Assembly: GCA_038225855.1 (NCBI GenBank)
Contig: JBBRQU010000017.1
Location: 16,966 to 80,965, forward strand
Length of the DNA stretch: 64,000 nt
Source: CAHJXF01 sp038225855
GTDB lineage: Bacteria; Pseudomonadota; Gammaproteobacteria; Burkholderiales; Burkholderiaceae_D
Direction of reading: 5' to 3'
The stretch's first letter is position 1. Every line of letters starts with the position of its first letter. Made by a program: the position numbers and the translations under genes. Below, one piece after another: positions 7,671 to 16,568 of the stretch. The notes under the pieces were generated by a model, which saw nothing but the letters and a program-made list of their open reading frames with translations, ran no database searches and was not told the origin of the DNA.

Positions 7671-9344
7671 CTAGACCGACATCGTCTTCATCACTTCATC
7701 GCGCAATTCGCGACGCAGGATCTTGCCGACATTGGTCTTGGGCAACTCGTCGCGGAACTTGATGTGGCGCGGCTTCTTGTAGCCGGTGAGGTTTTCCGCG
7801 CAATAGGCCGCGAGTTGTTTTTCGTCGAGCGAGGCATCCGCCTTGACGACGAACAGCATCACGGCCTCGCCCGAATTCTTGTCGGGCACGCCGATCACCG
7901 CGCATTCGCGCACGCCCGGGTGGCTCGCGACCACGCCCTCGATTTCGGTCGGATAGACGTTGAATCCCGACACCAGGATCATGTCCTTCTTGCGATCGAC
8001 GATGCGGATGTAGCCCTGTTCATCCATGATGCCGATGTCGCCCGACTTGAAGTAGCCGTCCGCGGTCATGACTTTCGCGGTCTCGTCGTCGCGCTGCCAG
8101 TAGCCCTGCATCACCTGCGGACCGCGGATCGCGATCTCGCCGCGCTCGCCGGTCGGCACGTCGCGCTCGTCGTCGTCGAGGATGCGGATCTCCACGCCCG
8201 GCATCGGCAGCCCGATCGTGCCGGTGTAGGCGTCGGTGTCGGTGCGGTTGCAGGTCACGCCCGCGCACGTCTCCGACAGGCCATAGCCTTCCGCGATCGG
8301 GCAGCCGGTGATCGCGAGCCACTTCTTCGCGACGGCTTCCTGCACGGCCATGCCCCCGCCGTTCGAGATGACGAGTTGCGAGAAGTCGAGCTTGGCGAAT
8401 CCCGGATGACTGGCCATGCCCGCGAACAAGGTGTTGACCGCGGGAAAGACGTGCACGCGATGTTTGCCCAGTGCCGCGACGAAGCCGTCCATGTCGCGTG
8501 GATTGGGGATCAGGATGTTGACGCCGCCCAATCGCATGCCCAGCAGCATGCACGTGATGAACGCGAACACGTGGTAAAGCGGCAACGCGCATACGATCGT
8601 GATCTGGCCTTCGAGCTGCTTGCGCTGCAAGCCGGGATACGTCCACGCCTCGGACGCGAGCAGCGCCGCGATGATCGACTTGTGCAGAAGCGTCGCGCCT
8701 TTCGAGATGCCCGTCGTGCCGCCGGTGTATTGCAGTACCGCGACATCGTCGGGTCCGACCGCGGGCGGCGCGAGCTTCAACTTCTCGCCCTGCGCAAGCG
8801 CAACCGGAAAGCGCTCCGCAGCCGGCAATCCATCAATGGGAGCGGCCTCCTTGACTGCGCCCAGCATGTCTCCGGCCGCGGTGACGACGACGTGTACGAC
8901 GGCGGTGTTTGCAATCACCTGCGCCAAGGTGTGCGCGAAGGTCTCGAGAACCATGATCGCAATCGCGCCCGAGTCCTTCAGTTGATGCTCGAGCTCGCGC
9001 GCGGTGTAGAGCGGATTGACGTTGACCGCGATCAAACCCGCACGCAATACCGCCGCGACCGCCACCGGATATTGCAGCAGGTTGGGCATCATGATCGCGA
9101 CGCGATCACCGTGCTTCAGGCCCTTGCTCTGCAGCCATGCGGCAAGGGCGTGGGACAGGCGATCCCATTCGCCGTACGTCATGGTTTGACCCATGCAGAC
9201 GTAGGCCGGCTTGTCGGCGTATTTCGCGAAGCTCTCGTCGAACAACTGATTCAACGATTGATAGCGCGCCGTGTCCACGTCGGCGGGAACGCCGACCGGA
9301 TAGTTCGCGATCCACGGACGACGATGTTGTTCGAGTGCGGCCAT
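7671..9344 (-). CDS. fadD: Long-chain fatty acid--CoA ligase
   Basis: ATP-dependent activation of fatty acids to acyl-CoA on the cytoplasmic membrane. It has 557 residues, close to FadD length. The AMP-binding P-loop YTGGTTGISKGA lies near residue 200, with GYGLSETCAGVTCN, the hinge region GYFKSGDIGIMDEQGYIRIV and the C-terminal lysine motif KTNVGKILRREL. GGGAGG precedes the ATG. It lies directly downstream (60 bases) of the P450 fusion and in the same direction, so it may be co-expressed with it. Acyl-CoA made here could feed beta-oxidation or the wax ester/DGAT enzyme encoded next to it. Confidence 0.94.
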   Translation of the reverse strand: MAALEQHRRPWIANYPVGVPADVDTARYQSLNQLFDESFAKYADKPAYVCMGQTMTYGEWDRLSHALAAWLQSKGLKHGDRVAIMMPNLLQYPVAVAAVLRAGLIAVNVNPLYTARELEHQLKDSGAIAIMVLETFAHTLAQVIANTAVVHVVVTAAGDMLGAVKEAAPIDGLPAAERFPVALAQGEKLKLAPPAVGPDDVAVLQYTGGTTGISKGATLLHKSIIAALLASEAWTYPGLQRKQLEGQITIVCALPLYHVFAFITCMLLGMRLGGVNILIPNPRDMDGFVAALGKHRVHVFPAVNTLFAGMASHPGFAKLDFSQLVISNGGGMAVQEAVAKKWLAITGCPIAEGYGLSETCAGVTCNRTDTDAYTGTIGLPMPGVEIRILDDDERDVPTGERGEIAIRGPQVMQGYWQRDDETAKVMTADGYFKSGDIGIMDEQGYIRIVDRKKDMILVSGFNVYPTEIEGVVASHPGVRECAVIGVPDKNSGEAVMLFVVKADASLDEKQLAAYCAENLTGYKKPRHIKFRDELPKTNVGKILRRELRDEVMKTMSV

Positions 9345-9404
9345 GCTGCCTCCCCATGTGGTGCCGACGCTCCACCCCTCGCGCCGGTCAGACTGTCGGT
9401 GCTG

Positions 9405-12400
9405 TCAGGCAAACACGTCCGAGACGTAGCGCCCGTGCTCGTGCTCCATGCGGTCGGCCCAGGCATTGGCCCCGGCATCGTCGATCTGCGTCGCTTTCTG
9501 ATAGATGCGGATGAAGGTCTCGCGCACCGCCGGCGCCATGTGCCTGCCGTCGCCGCAGACGTAGAACTGCGCGCCTTCACGGAATAGCGATGCGACTTCT
9601 GCGCGATCTTTCCAGACGCGGTGCTGCACGAACATGACGTCGCCTTCAGGCGCCGCCGAGAAGGCCGGTCGCATCTCGACGACACCTTGCGATTCCCACG
9701 CGCCGAATTCGTCGCGATACAGGTAATCGATTTCGGGATCATCGACGCCGAAGAACAGCAGCGCCCGGCCGACCTCGCGGCCTGCGGCTTTCTGCGCGGC
9801 GCGCTCCTGCAGAAATCCCCGGAAGGGCGCGACGCCCGTTCCCGCGCACACCATCACCATCGCCGTCTTGGGATCCGCGGGCGGATGGAAGCCCGACTGC
9901 GACGGCCTCACCGCGACCGACACGCGATCGCCCGCGTGCAGGTTGGCAAGATAGGTCGAGGCCACGCCGAAGAAGCGGCCCTGCCCGGACAGGGCCGGCG
10001 CATCGACCACCGCGATCGTGAGGCTCGCCTGTGCTTCGTTGGCGAGCGGTGACGACGAGATCGAATACTGGCGCGCGCGCAGCAACGGCAGCATCGCGAG
10101 GAACTGCGCGAACGTGATGCTGCATGACTGCGCGCGCTCGGTGAGGTCGAGAACGCTGACGCGCTTGTTGAGCACTTCGCCGCTGTAGGCCTCGTCGCTC
10201 GCCAGTCGCGCGAGGTCGTCGCGCTCGGGAGGACATGCGGTGGCTTCCGCAAGCTGGTTGATCTGCGCGCGCGTCGCGGGCTGCGCGAGCTCGACGTAGT
10301 TGGAAAGGACCTCGAACGCGCTGATCGGGTAGTCGCCCGGCAGCGCAGCGGACGCATCGGGCTGCTTGTGAATCACGATCTGCGTGTCGTTCGCAAGCCC
10401 GAAGCGACGCAAGGCACGCTCGACGTTGGCTTGCGCGTTGCGCGGCAGGACCGCTAGATAGTCGCCGCTCTTGTAGCTCACGCCCTGCGGCAACGCGATC
10501 TGCAGATGGCGCTTCGAGCGCGCACCGCCCTTGGACAATCCGGCGACGAGGTTGACGAGTTCGCGATTGGCCACGATCGTCGCCTGCGCGAGTTCCTGCA
10601 GTTGCAGCGTGCTTTCGCGGCCGGCCTTGAGGACTTCGACGTCGAACGCGGGGGCAGTCGGTTTCTCCGCAACGGCATGACCGAGCGCCTGACCCAGATC
10701 GCTCCACAAGCTCCCGTACCACTCGTCGAAGGCGCCGAAGAAGTCGCCCCCGGCATCGGCTTCGCCGCGCGGTCGAAGACGCGATGCGCCCGCGGCCTCG
10801 AGCGCCGCATCGATACGCTTGGGTACGAACTGATAGGTGCGCGCCCACTGAAGATTGCCGCAACCGAACACGGCGAACTTCACGCCCGCCAATTCGTTCG
10901 CGGCACGGCTCTCGATCCACGAGAGAAACTTCTTCGCGTTGTCGGGCGCCTGCCCTTCGTACGATGCGGTCACGATGACGACCGGCGTGCCGGACTTCAG
11001 ATCGCCCACATGCTCGTCGAGCGGCGCCGCGATCGGCGCATAGCCTTGCCGCATCGCATCGGCCGCGATGCGCCGCGCGAACATCTCCGACGAGCCGGTG
11101 TTGCTGCCGTAGAGAACCAGCAGTGGCTTGGCATCGCCCTCGGGCATTGCGGCAACCGGCTGCTCCTTGACGAGGGCGCGCTGCGGCGCTGAAGGAATCG
11201 TCGTCTTCAATGCGAAGTCGCCGCGGCCGCGCGACTTCGCGCGAATGTTGAGGTTGTGCGGCTTGATGGTCAGCGTCTCGGCGATTTCGAGTTGATACGA
11301 CGGATCGTCGAGCACCAGGTCGAAACGCTGCAGCAGCATCGCCATCACCAGTTGCGCTTCCTGCATCGCGAACGGACGACCGATGCAGGCGCGCGCGCCG
11401 TTGCCGAAAGGCTTCCATGCGTTGGGCGCGAGCGCCGCCGCGTTCTCGGGCGCGAAGCGTTCGGGACGAAAGGCTTCGGCGTCGTCGCCCCACGCCGCGG
11501 GATCGCGATGAAGCATCGGCTCGAGTATCAGCAATGTGTCGCGCGGCGTGAGCGGATAGCGACCGCCGAGCACGGTGTCTGCCACCGGCTTGACCGCGAA
11601 GGCCGGTGCGGTGGGCCAGAGGCGCAGCGTCTCCATCAGCATCTGCTCGATGTAGCGCAGTTGCGCGAGATGCTCGATGCGAGGCAGCTCGGAGCCCAGC
11701 ACCTCGTCGACGATCTTCTGCGCCTTCAGCAGGACCTCCGGATTCTTCAGCAGCAAGTAGGTCGCGAACGACAGCAGGCCGCTGGTGGTCTCGTGACCGG
11801 CGATCAGAAAGGTCACGAGCTGGAAACGGATGTTCTCATCGGAAAGCTTTTCGCCGGACACGGTGTCGACGCCGTTCAACATGACGTTGAGCAGATCCTT
11901 TTTCTCGAGACCCCTGGGATCCTGACGACGCTCGGCGATCAGGCGTTCGGCCACGCGTGACAGCACGGTCTGGTCGGCCTCGTACTTGCGCTTTCTCGAT
12001 ACCATCATGTTCGAGACCATGTTGGGCCGCCGGCTGCGATCGCCCGCCTCCTCGAGCGCATCGACCATCGCCGCGACGAAGGGATGCATCTCGTTCTGAT
12101 AGAAGCTGTTGAAGCGGTAGTCGAAGGCGCACAGCGCGATCGTGTCGAGCGTGAGACGCGTCATGTTGTCGGCGACGTCGATCACCGCGCCCGGCCCGAA
12201 GCGCTCCCACTTCACGAACATCTGGTTCGCGATATCGACCATGCGATCGAACATCGATCGCACGCCGAGCGGACCGAAGGCCGGCATCAGGAGGCGATGC
12301 GCCTTCGCCCAGTTGGGCTCGCTGTTGTATGCGGTGAAGAGTCCGTCACCCGCAAAGGCGCGGATCTCCTTCAACGGACCGTGGATGCGCTTCTGGAAGC

Positions 12401-12602
12401 GGGTCTCGTCGGAGAGCTCGTTGACCAGCTCCTGCGAGCTGACGACGTACATGTCCTTGCCGAAGATGGTGAGCTTGAAGATCGGCCCATAAGTCTTCGC
12501 GAGCCGCATCATGCTCTGGATCGGCGCTTTCGAATCGATCTCGCCGACGTTGCCCACGATCGGTCTCATCGGCGGCTGCGGGACGATTGTCTTGTCGGGC
12601 AT
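9405..12602 (-). CDS. Self-sufficient cytochrome P450 / NADPH-P450 reductase fusion (CYP102-like)
   Basis: 1065-residue soluble fusion like P450 BM3, which hydroxylates fatty acids near the omega end. The P450 domain (1 to about 470) has I-helix AGHETTS (268-274), ETLR (324-327) and the haem loop FGNGARACIGRP with Cys406. A flavodoxin/FMN domain starts at LLVLYGSNTG (about 494). The FAD/NADPH reductase part has RQYSISSSP, GTGVAPFRGF and YVCGDGRHMAP. Compared with BM3 from memory, the active-site Phe87 is kept (Phe89). The carboxylate anchors Arg47/Tyr51 are Lys49/Val53, and the C-terminal Trp1046 is Phe (…DVFA). AAGGA precedes the ATG. fadD follows. Family call is near certain; substrate is inferred. 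Confidence 0.96.
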   Translation of the reverse strand: MPDKTIVPQPPMRPIVGNVGEIDSKAPIQSMMRLAKTYGPIFKLTIFGKDMYVVSSQELVNELSDETRFQKRIHGPLKEIRAFAGDGLFTAYNSEPNWAKAHRLLMPAFGPLGVRSMFDRMVDIANQMFVKWERFGPGAVIDVADNMTRLTLDTIALCAFDYRFNSFYQNEMHPFVAAMVDALEEAGDRSRRPNMVSNMMVSRKRKYEADQTVLSRVAERLIAERRQDPRGLEKKDLLNVMLNGVDTVSGEKLSDENIRFQLVTFLIAGHETTSGLLSFATYLLLKNPEVLLKAQKIVDEVLGSELPRIEHLAQLRYIEQMLMETLRLWPTAPAFAVKPVADTVLGGRYPLTPRDTLLILEPMLHRDPAAWGDDAEAFRPERFAPENAAALAPNAWKPFGNGARACIGRPFAMQEAQLVMAMLLQRFDLVLDDPSYQLEIAETLTIKPHNLNIRAKSRGRGDFALKTTIPSAPQRALVKEQPVAAMPEGDAKPLLVLYGSNTGSSEMFARRIAADAMRQGYAPIAAPLDEHVGDLKSGTPVVIVTASYEGQAPDNAKKFLSWIESRAANELAGVKFAVFGCGNLQWARTYQFVPKRIDAALEAAGASRLRPRGEADAGGDFFGAFDEWYGSLWSDLGQALGHAVAEKPTAPAFDVEVLKAGRESTLQLQELAQATIVANRELVNLVAGLSKGGARSKRHLQIALPQGVSYKSGDYLAVLPRNAQANVERALRRFGLANDTQIVIHKQPDASAALPGDYPISAFEVLSNYVELAQPATRAQINQLAEATACPPERDDLARLASDEAYSGEVLNKRVSVLDLTERAQSCSITFAQFLAMLPLLRARQYSISSSPLANEAQASLTIAVVDAPALSGQGRFFGVASTYLANLHAGDRVSVAVRPSQSGFHPPADPKTAMVMVCAGTGVAPFRGFLQERAAQKAAGREVGRALLFFGVDDPEIDYLYRDEFGAWESQGVVEMRPAFSAAPEGDVMFVQHRVWKDRAEVASLFREGAQFYVCGDGRHMAPAVRETFIRIYQKATQIDDAGANAWADRMEHEHGRYVSDVFA

Positions 12603-12617
12603 CTCTTTTTCCTTGAT

Positions 12618-12745
12618 CTGTCGCTCACGCGAAGGCGGGAGTCCAGTGTCGTCTTAGCTTGTCGCTCCCGCGAAAGCGGGAGTCCAGTGTCGTTCGCCGC
12701 AGCGCTTCAAAGTCGCTGGGCTCCCGCTTTCTCGGGAGCGACGCG
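12618..12745. repeat. Cluster of palindromic REP-like repeats
   Basis: Three related units lie between the DGAT and P450 genes. Unit 1 is gtcgctcacgcgaaggcgggagtccagtg in shape (about 12620-12648). Unit 2 is a better palindrome, CTCCCGC-GAAA-GCGGGAG then TCCAGTGTCG (12665-12692). An inverted third, GCTGGGCTCCCGCTTTCTCGGGAGCGAC, lies at about 12714-12741. The last two face each other, forming a REP-pair (BIME-like) unit. Confidence 0.8.
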
Positions 12746-12762
12746 GAAAAGATTGCGAAGGG

Positions 12763-14397
12763 TCAATGCACTGTGCTCGCCACTGCGCGCGGCTTGCGCG
12801 CGCTCTTGCGCATCGACTTGCCGGCCGCCTCGCGTTTCTTCGAAACCGCTGCGCCATTGGCCGAAGCCTTCTTCGGCGATCCACTTTTCGTCCCCGGCTT
12901 CCTTGCCCGCGTCGTCACGAGTGGGGGCACCGACACGGCAACGGCTTTCGCATGCGCCACTGCACCAGCAACCACGGACGCGTCCTTCATCGCGAGATCG
13001 AACAGCTTCCTGTGCTCTTCGACGACGAAGTCCGCGAGGTCCGCGACATCGGGCACCGCACGACGGCACGCGATCAGTCCGTAGTCGAGCGACCCGTTGT
13101 AGCTCTGCACCGTGAAGTTGAGCGCAACGCCATGCGTGGCGATCGACACCGGGAAATAGCTGAGCATGCGAGCGCCGCAAACATACAGCGGTATAGGCGA
13201 GCCCGGCACGTTGGACACCGCGACATTGGCAACCGGAGGCAAGGCGTTGGCCAGGCCCGAGCGTCCGTACATCGACGCGAGGCCCGAGATCAACCAGGGC
13301 GCGCCGAATGACGGGAAGTCGGTTGGGATCGCGGCCTTGAAGTTGCCCATCAAGGTCTTGGCCGCCGCCGACGACGTGTTGATGACCTGCAAGCGCTCGA
13401 CCGGATCCTCGATGTCGGTGGCGAGCGTCATCACCGTCATCGAAACCTGATTGTTCGGATCGGTGTTGCCCGCTTCGCGCAATGAGACCGGCACCGCGGC
13501 CGTCAGCGAATTCTTCGGCAGTGCGTTGTAGTCGGTGAGGTAGCGGCGCAGCGCGCCGCCGCAGGTCGCGAGCACCACGTCGTTGAGCGAGACGCCGAAG
13601 CGCTTGCCGATCAGCTTGGTTTGCGCGAGCGATATCGATCGACCGGCATAGGCGCGCTGATTGGTGATCGCCACGTTGAATGGCGTCTTCGGACCGAGCA
13701 GTTTCATGCCTTTGCCGATGTTCCAGTTGCGCTTGCCGTCCGGGCCAGGCTGCGGCACCACCACGCTTTGCAGCGCGCGAGCCATGTCGGGCAACGTCTT
13801 CACCAGCTTCACGTACTGCGCGAAGGTATTGCTGATCGCCGCGCTTGCAAGCTCTGCCATGCCCAGTTGATAACCGTGGCTGCGGCGTTGCTGGCGCGGC
13901 GGCCGCACCGCTCGCGGCTCGGGCGTCACGTCCATGATGGCGGTCGCGAGCGCGACGCCGGCCTGCCCGTCGATACCCGAGTGATGCACCTTGGTGTAGA
14001 GCGCGACGCGGCCATGCTCGAGCCCGTCGATCACGAAGAATTCCCACAGCGGCCGGCTGCGGTCGAGCAGCGACGAATGCAGGCGCGCAACGTATTGCTC
14101 GAGTTGTTTGTGCGTGCCCGGCCTGGGCAGGGTGACGCGGCGAATGTGATAGTCGATGTCGACCTCATCGTCTTCGACCCACACCGGATTGGACAGCTCG
14201 AAGGGCATCAACGCGAGCTTGCGCGTGAACACGTCCGAGATATGCAGCCGGCTCGCGATATGCTGCTTGAAGTCTTCGTAGAAGTCGCCCTTGTAGCCGG
14301 CAGGCAATTCGAGCGTGTGCATGCCGCCCACATGCATCGGCGTCTCGGGAGTTTCCAGATGCAGGAAGCTGGCATCCATGCCGCTCAGATGATTCAT
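12763..14397 (-). CDS. Wax ester synthase / diacylglycerol acyltransferase (WS/DGAT)
   Basis: Makes wax esters or triacylglycerol from acyl-CoA and an alcohol or diacylglycerol. From the ATG at 14397 (GGAGGAGAG upstream) it is 544 residues and opens MNHLSGMDASFLHLETPETP, the typical WS/DGAT start. The catalytic HHxxxDG motif is present as HHSGIDG near residue 140. NNQVSMTVMTLATD and SNVPGSPIPLYVCGARM match conserved C-terminal blocks. Unusually, the last ~50 residues are a Lys/Arg/Ala/Ser-rich tail (RARKPGTKSGSPKKAS and onward) that looks disordered and histone-like. FadD and the P450 fusion next door fit a storage-lipid locus. It diverges from the Mpo1-like gene. Confidence 0.94.
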   Translation of the reverse strand: MNHLSGMDASFLHLETPETPMHVGGMHTLELPAGYKGDFYEDFKQHIASRLHISDVFTRKLALMPFELSNPVWVEDDEVDIDYHIRRVTLPRPGTHKQLEQYVARLHSSLLDRSRPLWEFFVIDGLEHGRVALYTKVHHSGIDGQAGVALATAIMDVTPEPRAVRPPRQQRRSHGYQLGMAELASAAISNTFAQYVKLVKTLPDMARALQSVVVPQPGPDGKRNWNIGKGMKLLGPKTPFNVAITNQRAYAGRSISLAQTKLIGKRFGVSLNDVVLATCGGALRRYLTDYNALPKNSLTAAVPVSLREAGNTDPNNQVSMTVMTLATDIEDPVERLQVINTSSAAAKTLMGNFKAAIPTDFPSFGAPWLISGLASMYGRSGLANALPPVANVAVSNVPGSPIPLYVCGARMLSYFPVSIATHGVALNFTVQSYNGSLDYGLIACRRAVPDVADLADFVVEEHRKLFDLAMKDASVVAGAVAHAKAVAVSVPPLVTTRARKPGTKSGSPKKASANGAAVSKKREAAGKSMRKSARKPRAVASTVH

Positions 14398-14583
14398 GGT
14401 CCGCTCTCCTCCGGGTCGTACTGATGTTCGCGCGCTGGCTGGGGCGTCGAATATAGCAGTCGCCCTCGCGAAGGCAAGCAGGTAATTTCCCGCGTGCAGC
14501 GCCGGCTGACAAGGCAGCCCGGCCGGGCCACAATCGCAACCCCGATCGCTTTTTGCGCGCATCGTTCGCTTCAGGGAGCCCTC

Positions 14584-15117
14584 ATGAAAACGCTGGTCGA
14601 TCAACTTTCGCAATACGCCGCCTACCATCGCGATTCGCGCAACCTGGTCACGCATCTGATCGGGATCCCGATGATCGTCGTCGCCGTCGTGACTTTGCTG
14701 TCGCGGCCGGAATTCGACGTCGCGGGCATTGCACTCCCGCCCGCGGTGATCGTCGCCGCAATCTCGATCGGCTACTACCTGCTGCTCGACGTGCGCATGG
14801 GTCTCGCGATGCTGGTTGCGATCGGGCTCGCGGTCGCGGCAGGCCACTGGTTCGCGAGCCTGTCGACCGCCGCATGGCTGGCCTGGGGCGTCGGCCTGTT
14901 CGTCGTCGGGTGGGTCTTTCAGTTCGTCGGCCACTACTACGAAGGGCGAAAGCCGGCCTTCGTCGACGACCTCGTGGGCCTTCTGATCGGGCCGCTGTTC
15001 GTCGCGGCCGAGATCGGCTTTGCCGTCGGATTGCGCCTCGAAGTCAAGCGCGAGATCGAAGCGCGCGTCGGCCCGATGCGCGGACGTGCACCTGAAGCGA
15101 AGGGTTTCGAGTCTTGA
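14584..15117 (+). CDS. Mpo1-like / DUF962 integral membrane protein
   Basis: 177 residues from the ATG at 14584 (AGGGAG upstream). It has about four hydrophobic segments (IVVAVVTLLS; AVIVAAISIGYYLL; AMLVAIGLAVAAG; AWGVGLFVVGWVFQFVG). The conserved His motifs YHRDSRNLVTHLIGIP and FVGHYYEGRKPAF are those of the DUF962/Mpo1 family. The yeast member Mpo1 is an Fe(II) dioxygenase acting on 2-hydroxy fatty acids; bacterial roles are unproven. It is divergent from the WS/DGAT gene across about 186 bases, which probably hold both promoters. The lipid context fits fatty-acid alpha-oxidation, by inference. Confidence 0.88.
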   Translation: MKTLVDQLSQYAAYHRDSRNLVTHLIGIPMIVVAVVTLLSRPEFDVAGIALPPAVIVAAISIGYYLLLDVRMGLAMLVAIGLAVAAGHWFASLSTAAWLAWGVGLFVVGWVFQFVGHYYEGRKPAFVDDLVGLLIGPLFVAAEIGFAVGLRLEVKREIEARVGPMRGRAPEAKGFES

Positions 15118-15125
15118 CGCAATCG

Positions 15126-15200
15126 CCGTTGTCCCTGCGCAAGCAGGGCTCCAGCGACTTGTCCACACGACACTGGATTCCCGCTTTCGCGAAGGACGGA
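15126..15200. repeat. Palindromic REP-like pair
   Basis: GTCCCTGCGCAAGCAGGGCTCCAG (about 15130-15153) is followed by the inverted unit CACTGGATTCCCGCTTTCGCG (about 15170-15190). This is the same facing arrangement as at 12.7, 25.1 and 28.8 kb. It lies just after the Mpo1-like gene stop. Confidence 0.7.
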
Positions 15201-15356
15201 GTCTCTAGGGCGCTCACCCTAACTTTCGCCCTTTTCTAGTTTTCTCTCCCTAGCTTCGATCCGGATGATGCGGTCCATGGAGTCGCACATGGCTCCGGCA
15301 GCGACAGGCGATCCCGCATGCGCTGTAAGCGATCAACCCTTGATGGAGTAGAAACC

Positions 15357-15899
15357 ATGTCCAGCCCCACGATCAATTCCGTTGCCCTCAATGTCGTCGG
15401 CCAATACGGCCTGGTCGGCAAGAACCTTTTGTCCGCCTATCGCCTCGGTACGCAACGCGTCGTTTCGCAAATCAACGATCGCTACGCCGCGATGGCGCAG
15501 TCGGCGTCGCAGTCGTCTTCCCTGCCGCTGATCGACAACTCGATCCGCAACAGCATCGTCGCGGCCAATCAGCAAATCGCGAACTTCATCGTCGGTGGCG
15601 TGGTCCGCGCGACCGAGCAAGTCGACATCGCGATCGATCGCGTCACCGAAGGCACGATGGCAGGCATCAAGCGTCTGGGCGAAGTCGGTCAGCGCATCGA
15701 AGCGGCGGTCGGCGCTCCGGTCGTCGACACCATCACCAAGCTCAACCTGCCCGCCGCGCAGATCTCGCTGCAAATCGCCGAGCGCGTTGCCGAAGGTTCG
15801 AGGCGTCTGGCCGAGCGCGTTGCCGGTGTGGAAGCCGGCGTTGTTGCCGAAGACGAGCAAGCGAGGCCCCAAGCCAAGCGCGCGTCGGCGAAGGCGTAA
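15357..15899 (+). CDS. Phasin-like granule-associated protein (tentative)
   Basis: 180 residues from the ATG at 15357 with GGAG upstream. There is no signal peptide. The protein is mostly amphipathic helix, low in Cys and Trp, with many Ala/Val/Ile/Gln residues (SIVAANQQIANFIVGGVVRA; LPAAQISLQIAERVAEG). A short basic Ala/Lys tail (QAKRASAKA) ends it. This composition and the clear phasin gene 159 bases downstream suggest a second granule-surface protein. No catalytic motif is visible. The 239-base gap upstream holds a repeat pair and probably the promoter. Confidence 0.6.
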   Translation: MSSPTINSVALNVVGQYGLVGKNLLSAYRLGTQRVVSQINDRYAAMAQSASQSSSLPLIDNSIRNSIVAANQQIANFIVGGVVRATEQVDIAIDRVTEGTMAGIKRLGEVGQRIEAAVGAPVVDTITKLNLPAAQISLQIAERVAEGSRRLAERVAGVEAGVVAEDEQARPQAKRASAKA

Positions 15900-16057
15900 G
15901 AGCTTCACAGCGCGAGCTTCGCTTGAATCATGATCGCGATCGCTTCGGTCGCGCGCATGATCTGCGATCTTGCAGGTGATACGCTCCACAACGATGCGAG
16001 GCCCGGTCGCCGTGACTCGGCCTCGCGTCCATTGAGCCTCGTTCGCAGGAGAGCATC

Positions 16058-16516
16058 ATGAGCAAACCCCCCGCCAGGAAGTCCACGGCCGCACGCAAGT
16101 CCGTGGGCACGACGTCCAGGGCACGCGCGATCGGCTCGAAAGCAGACAGCTCTTCGAAAGCGGACGATTCGGTTGGTGCATCCGAAGCGCCGCGCACGTC
16201 CAGGAACATCCTGAGCGCGGGCATCAAGGCTCTCGCGAACGCGCATGGCGAAGCGGTCGCGCGCCAGAGCCGCGTCTTCGAATCGCTGTTGGGGCTCGGT
16301 CCGCACCGCGATGCGAACACCGCCCCGGGCGACATACCCGCAGCGCTCGATCCCTTCGGCTTCAAGAAATTCGAGGACGTGTTCGATCAGAGAGTCGCGC
16401 GCACGTTGCAGCGCTTGGGCGTGCCTGCGGCGCAGGCGTTCGCCGATCTGACGGCCGAGGTCGTGCGCCTGCGCGCTGAACTCGCACAAATAAAAGCGCC
16501 CGGGAAGAAGCGTTGA
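16058..16516 (+). CDS. Poly(hydroxyalkanoate) granule-associated phasin (PhaI/PhaF type)
   Basis: 152 residues; start has AGGAG. The N-terminal ~45 residues are Lys/Arg/Ser/Ala-rich and look disordered. The rest matches the granule-associated phasin family: NILSAGIKALANAHGE, VFESLLGLG, the FEDVFDQRVARTLQRLGVPA core (near residue 110) and a C-terminal leucine-heptad helix (LTAEVVRLRAELAQIK). Phasins coat polyhydroxyalkanoate granules; PhaF-type members also bind DNA through basic tails. No PHA synthase gene is in the window. A TetR gene resembling phaD follows, as in Pseudomonas pha loci. Confidence 0.85.
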   Translation: MSKPPARKSTAARKSVGTTSRARAIGSKADSSSKADDSVGASEAPRTSRNILSAGIKALANAHGEAVARQSRVFESLLGLGPHRDANTAPGDIPAALDPFGFKKFEDVFDQRVARTLQRLGVPAAQAFADLTAEVVRLRAELAQIKAPGKKR

Positions 16517-16568
16517 AGCATCGGCCGCAGCCAGGCTGATGCCTCTTCCGAATCGCGGATCCTGATGC

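Noticed and set aside
7635..9587. 650-codon plus-strand open frame
   Set aside because: Antisense to fadD and the end of the P450 fusion; no family-like sequence.
12763..15168. 801-codon WS/DGAT frame with a long N-terminal extension
   Set aside because: The extension is antisense to the Mpo1-like gene; the family start MNHLSGMDASF with GGAGGAG lies at 14397.
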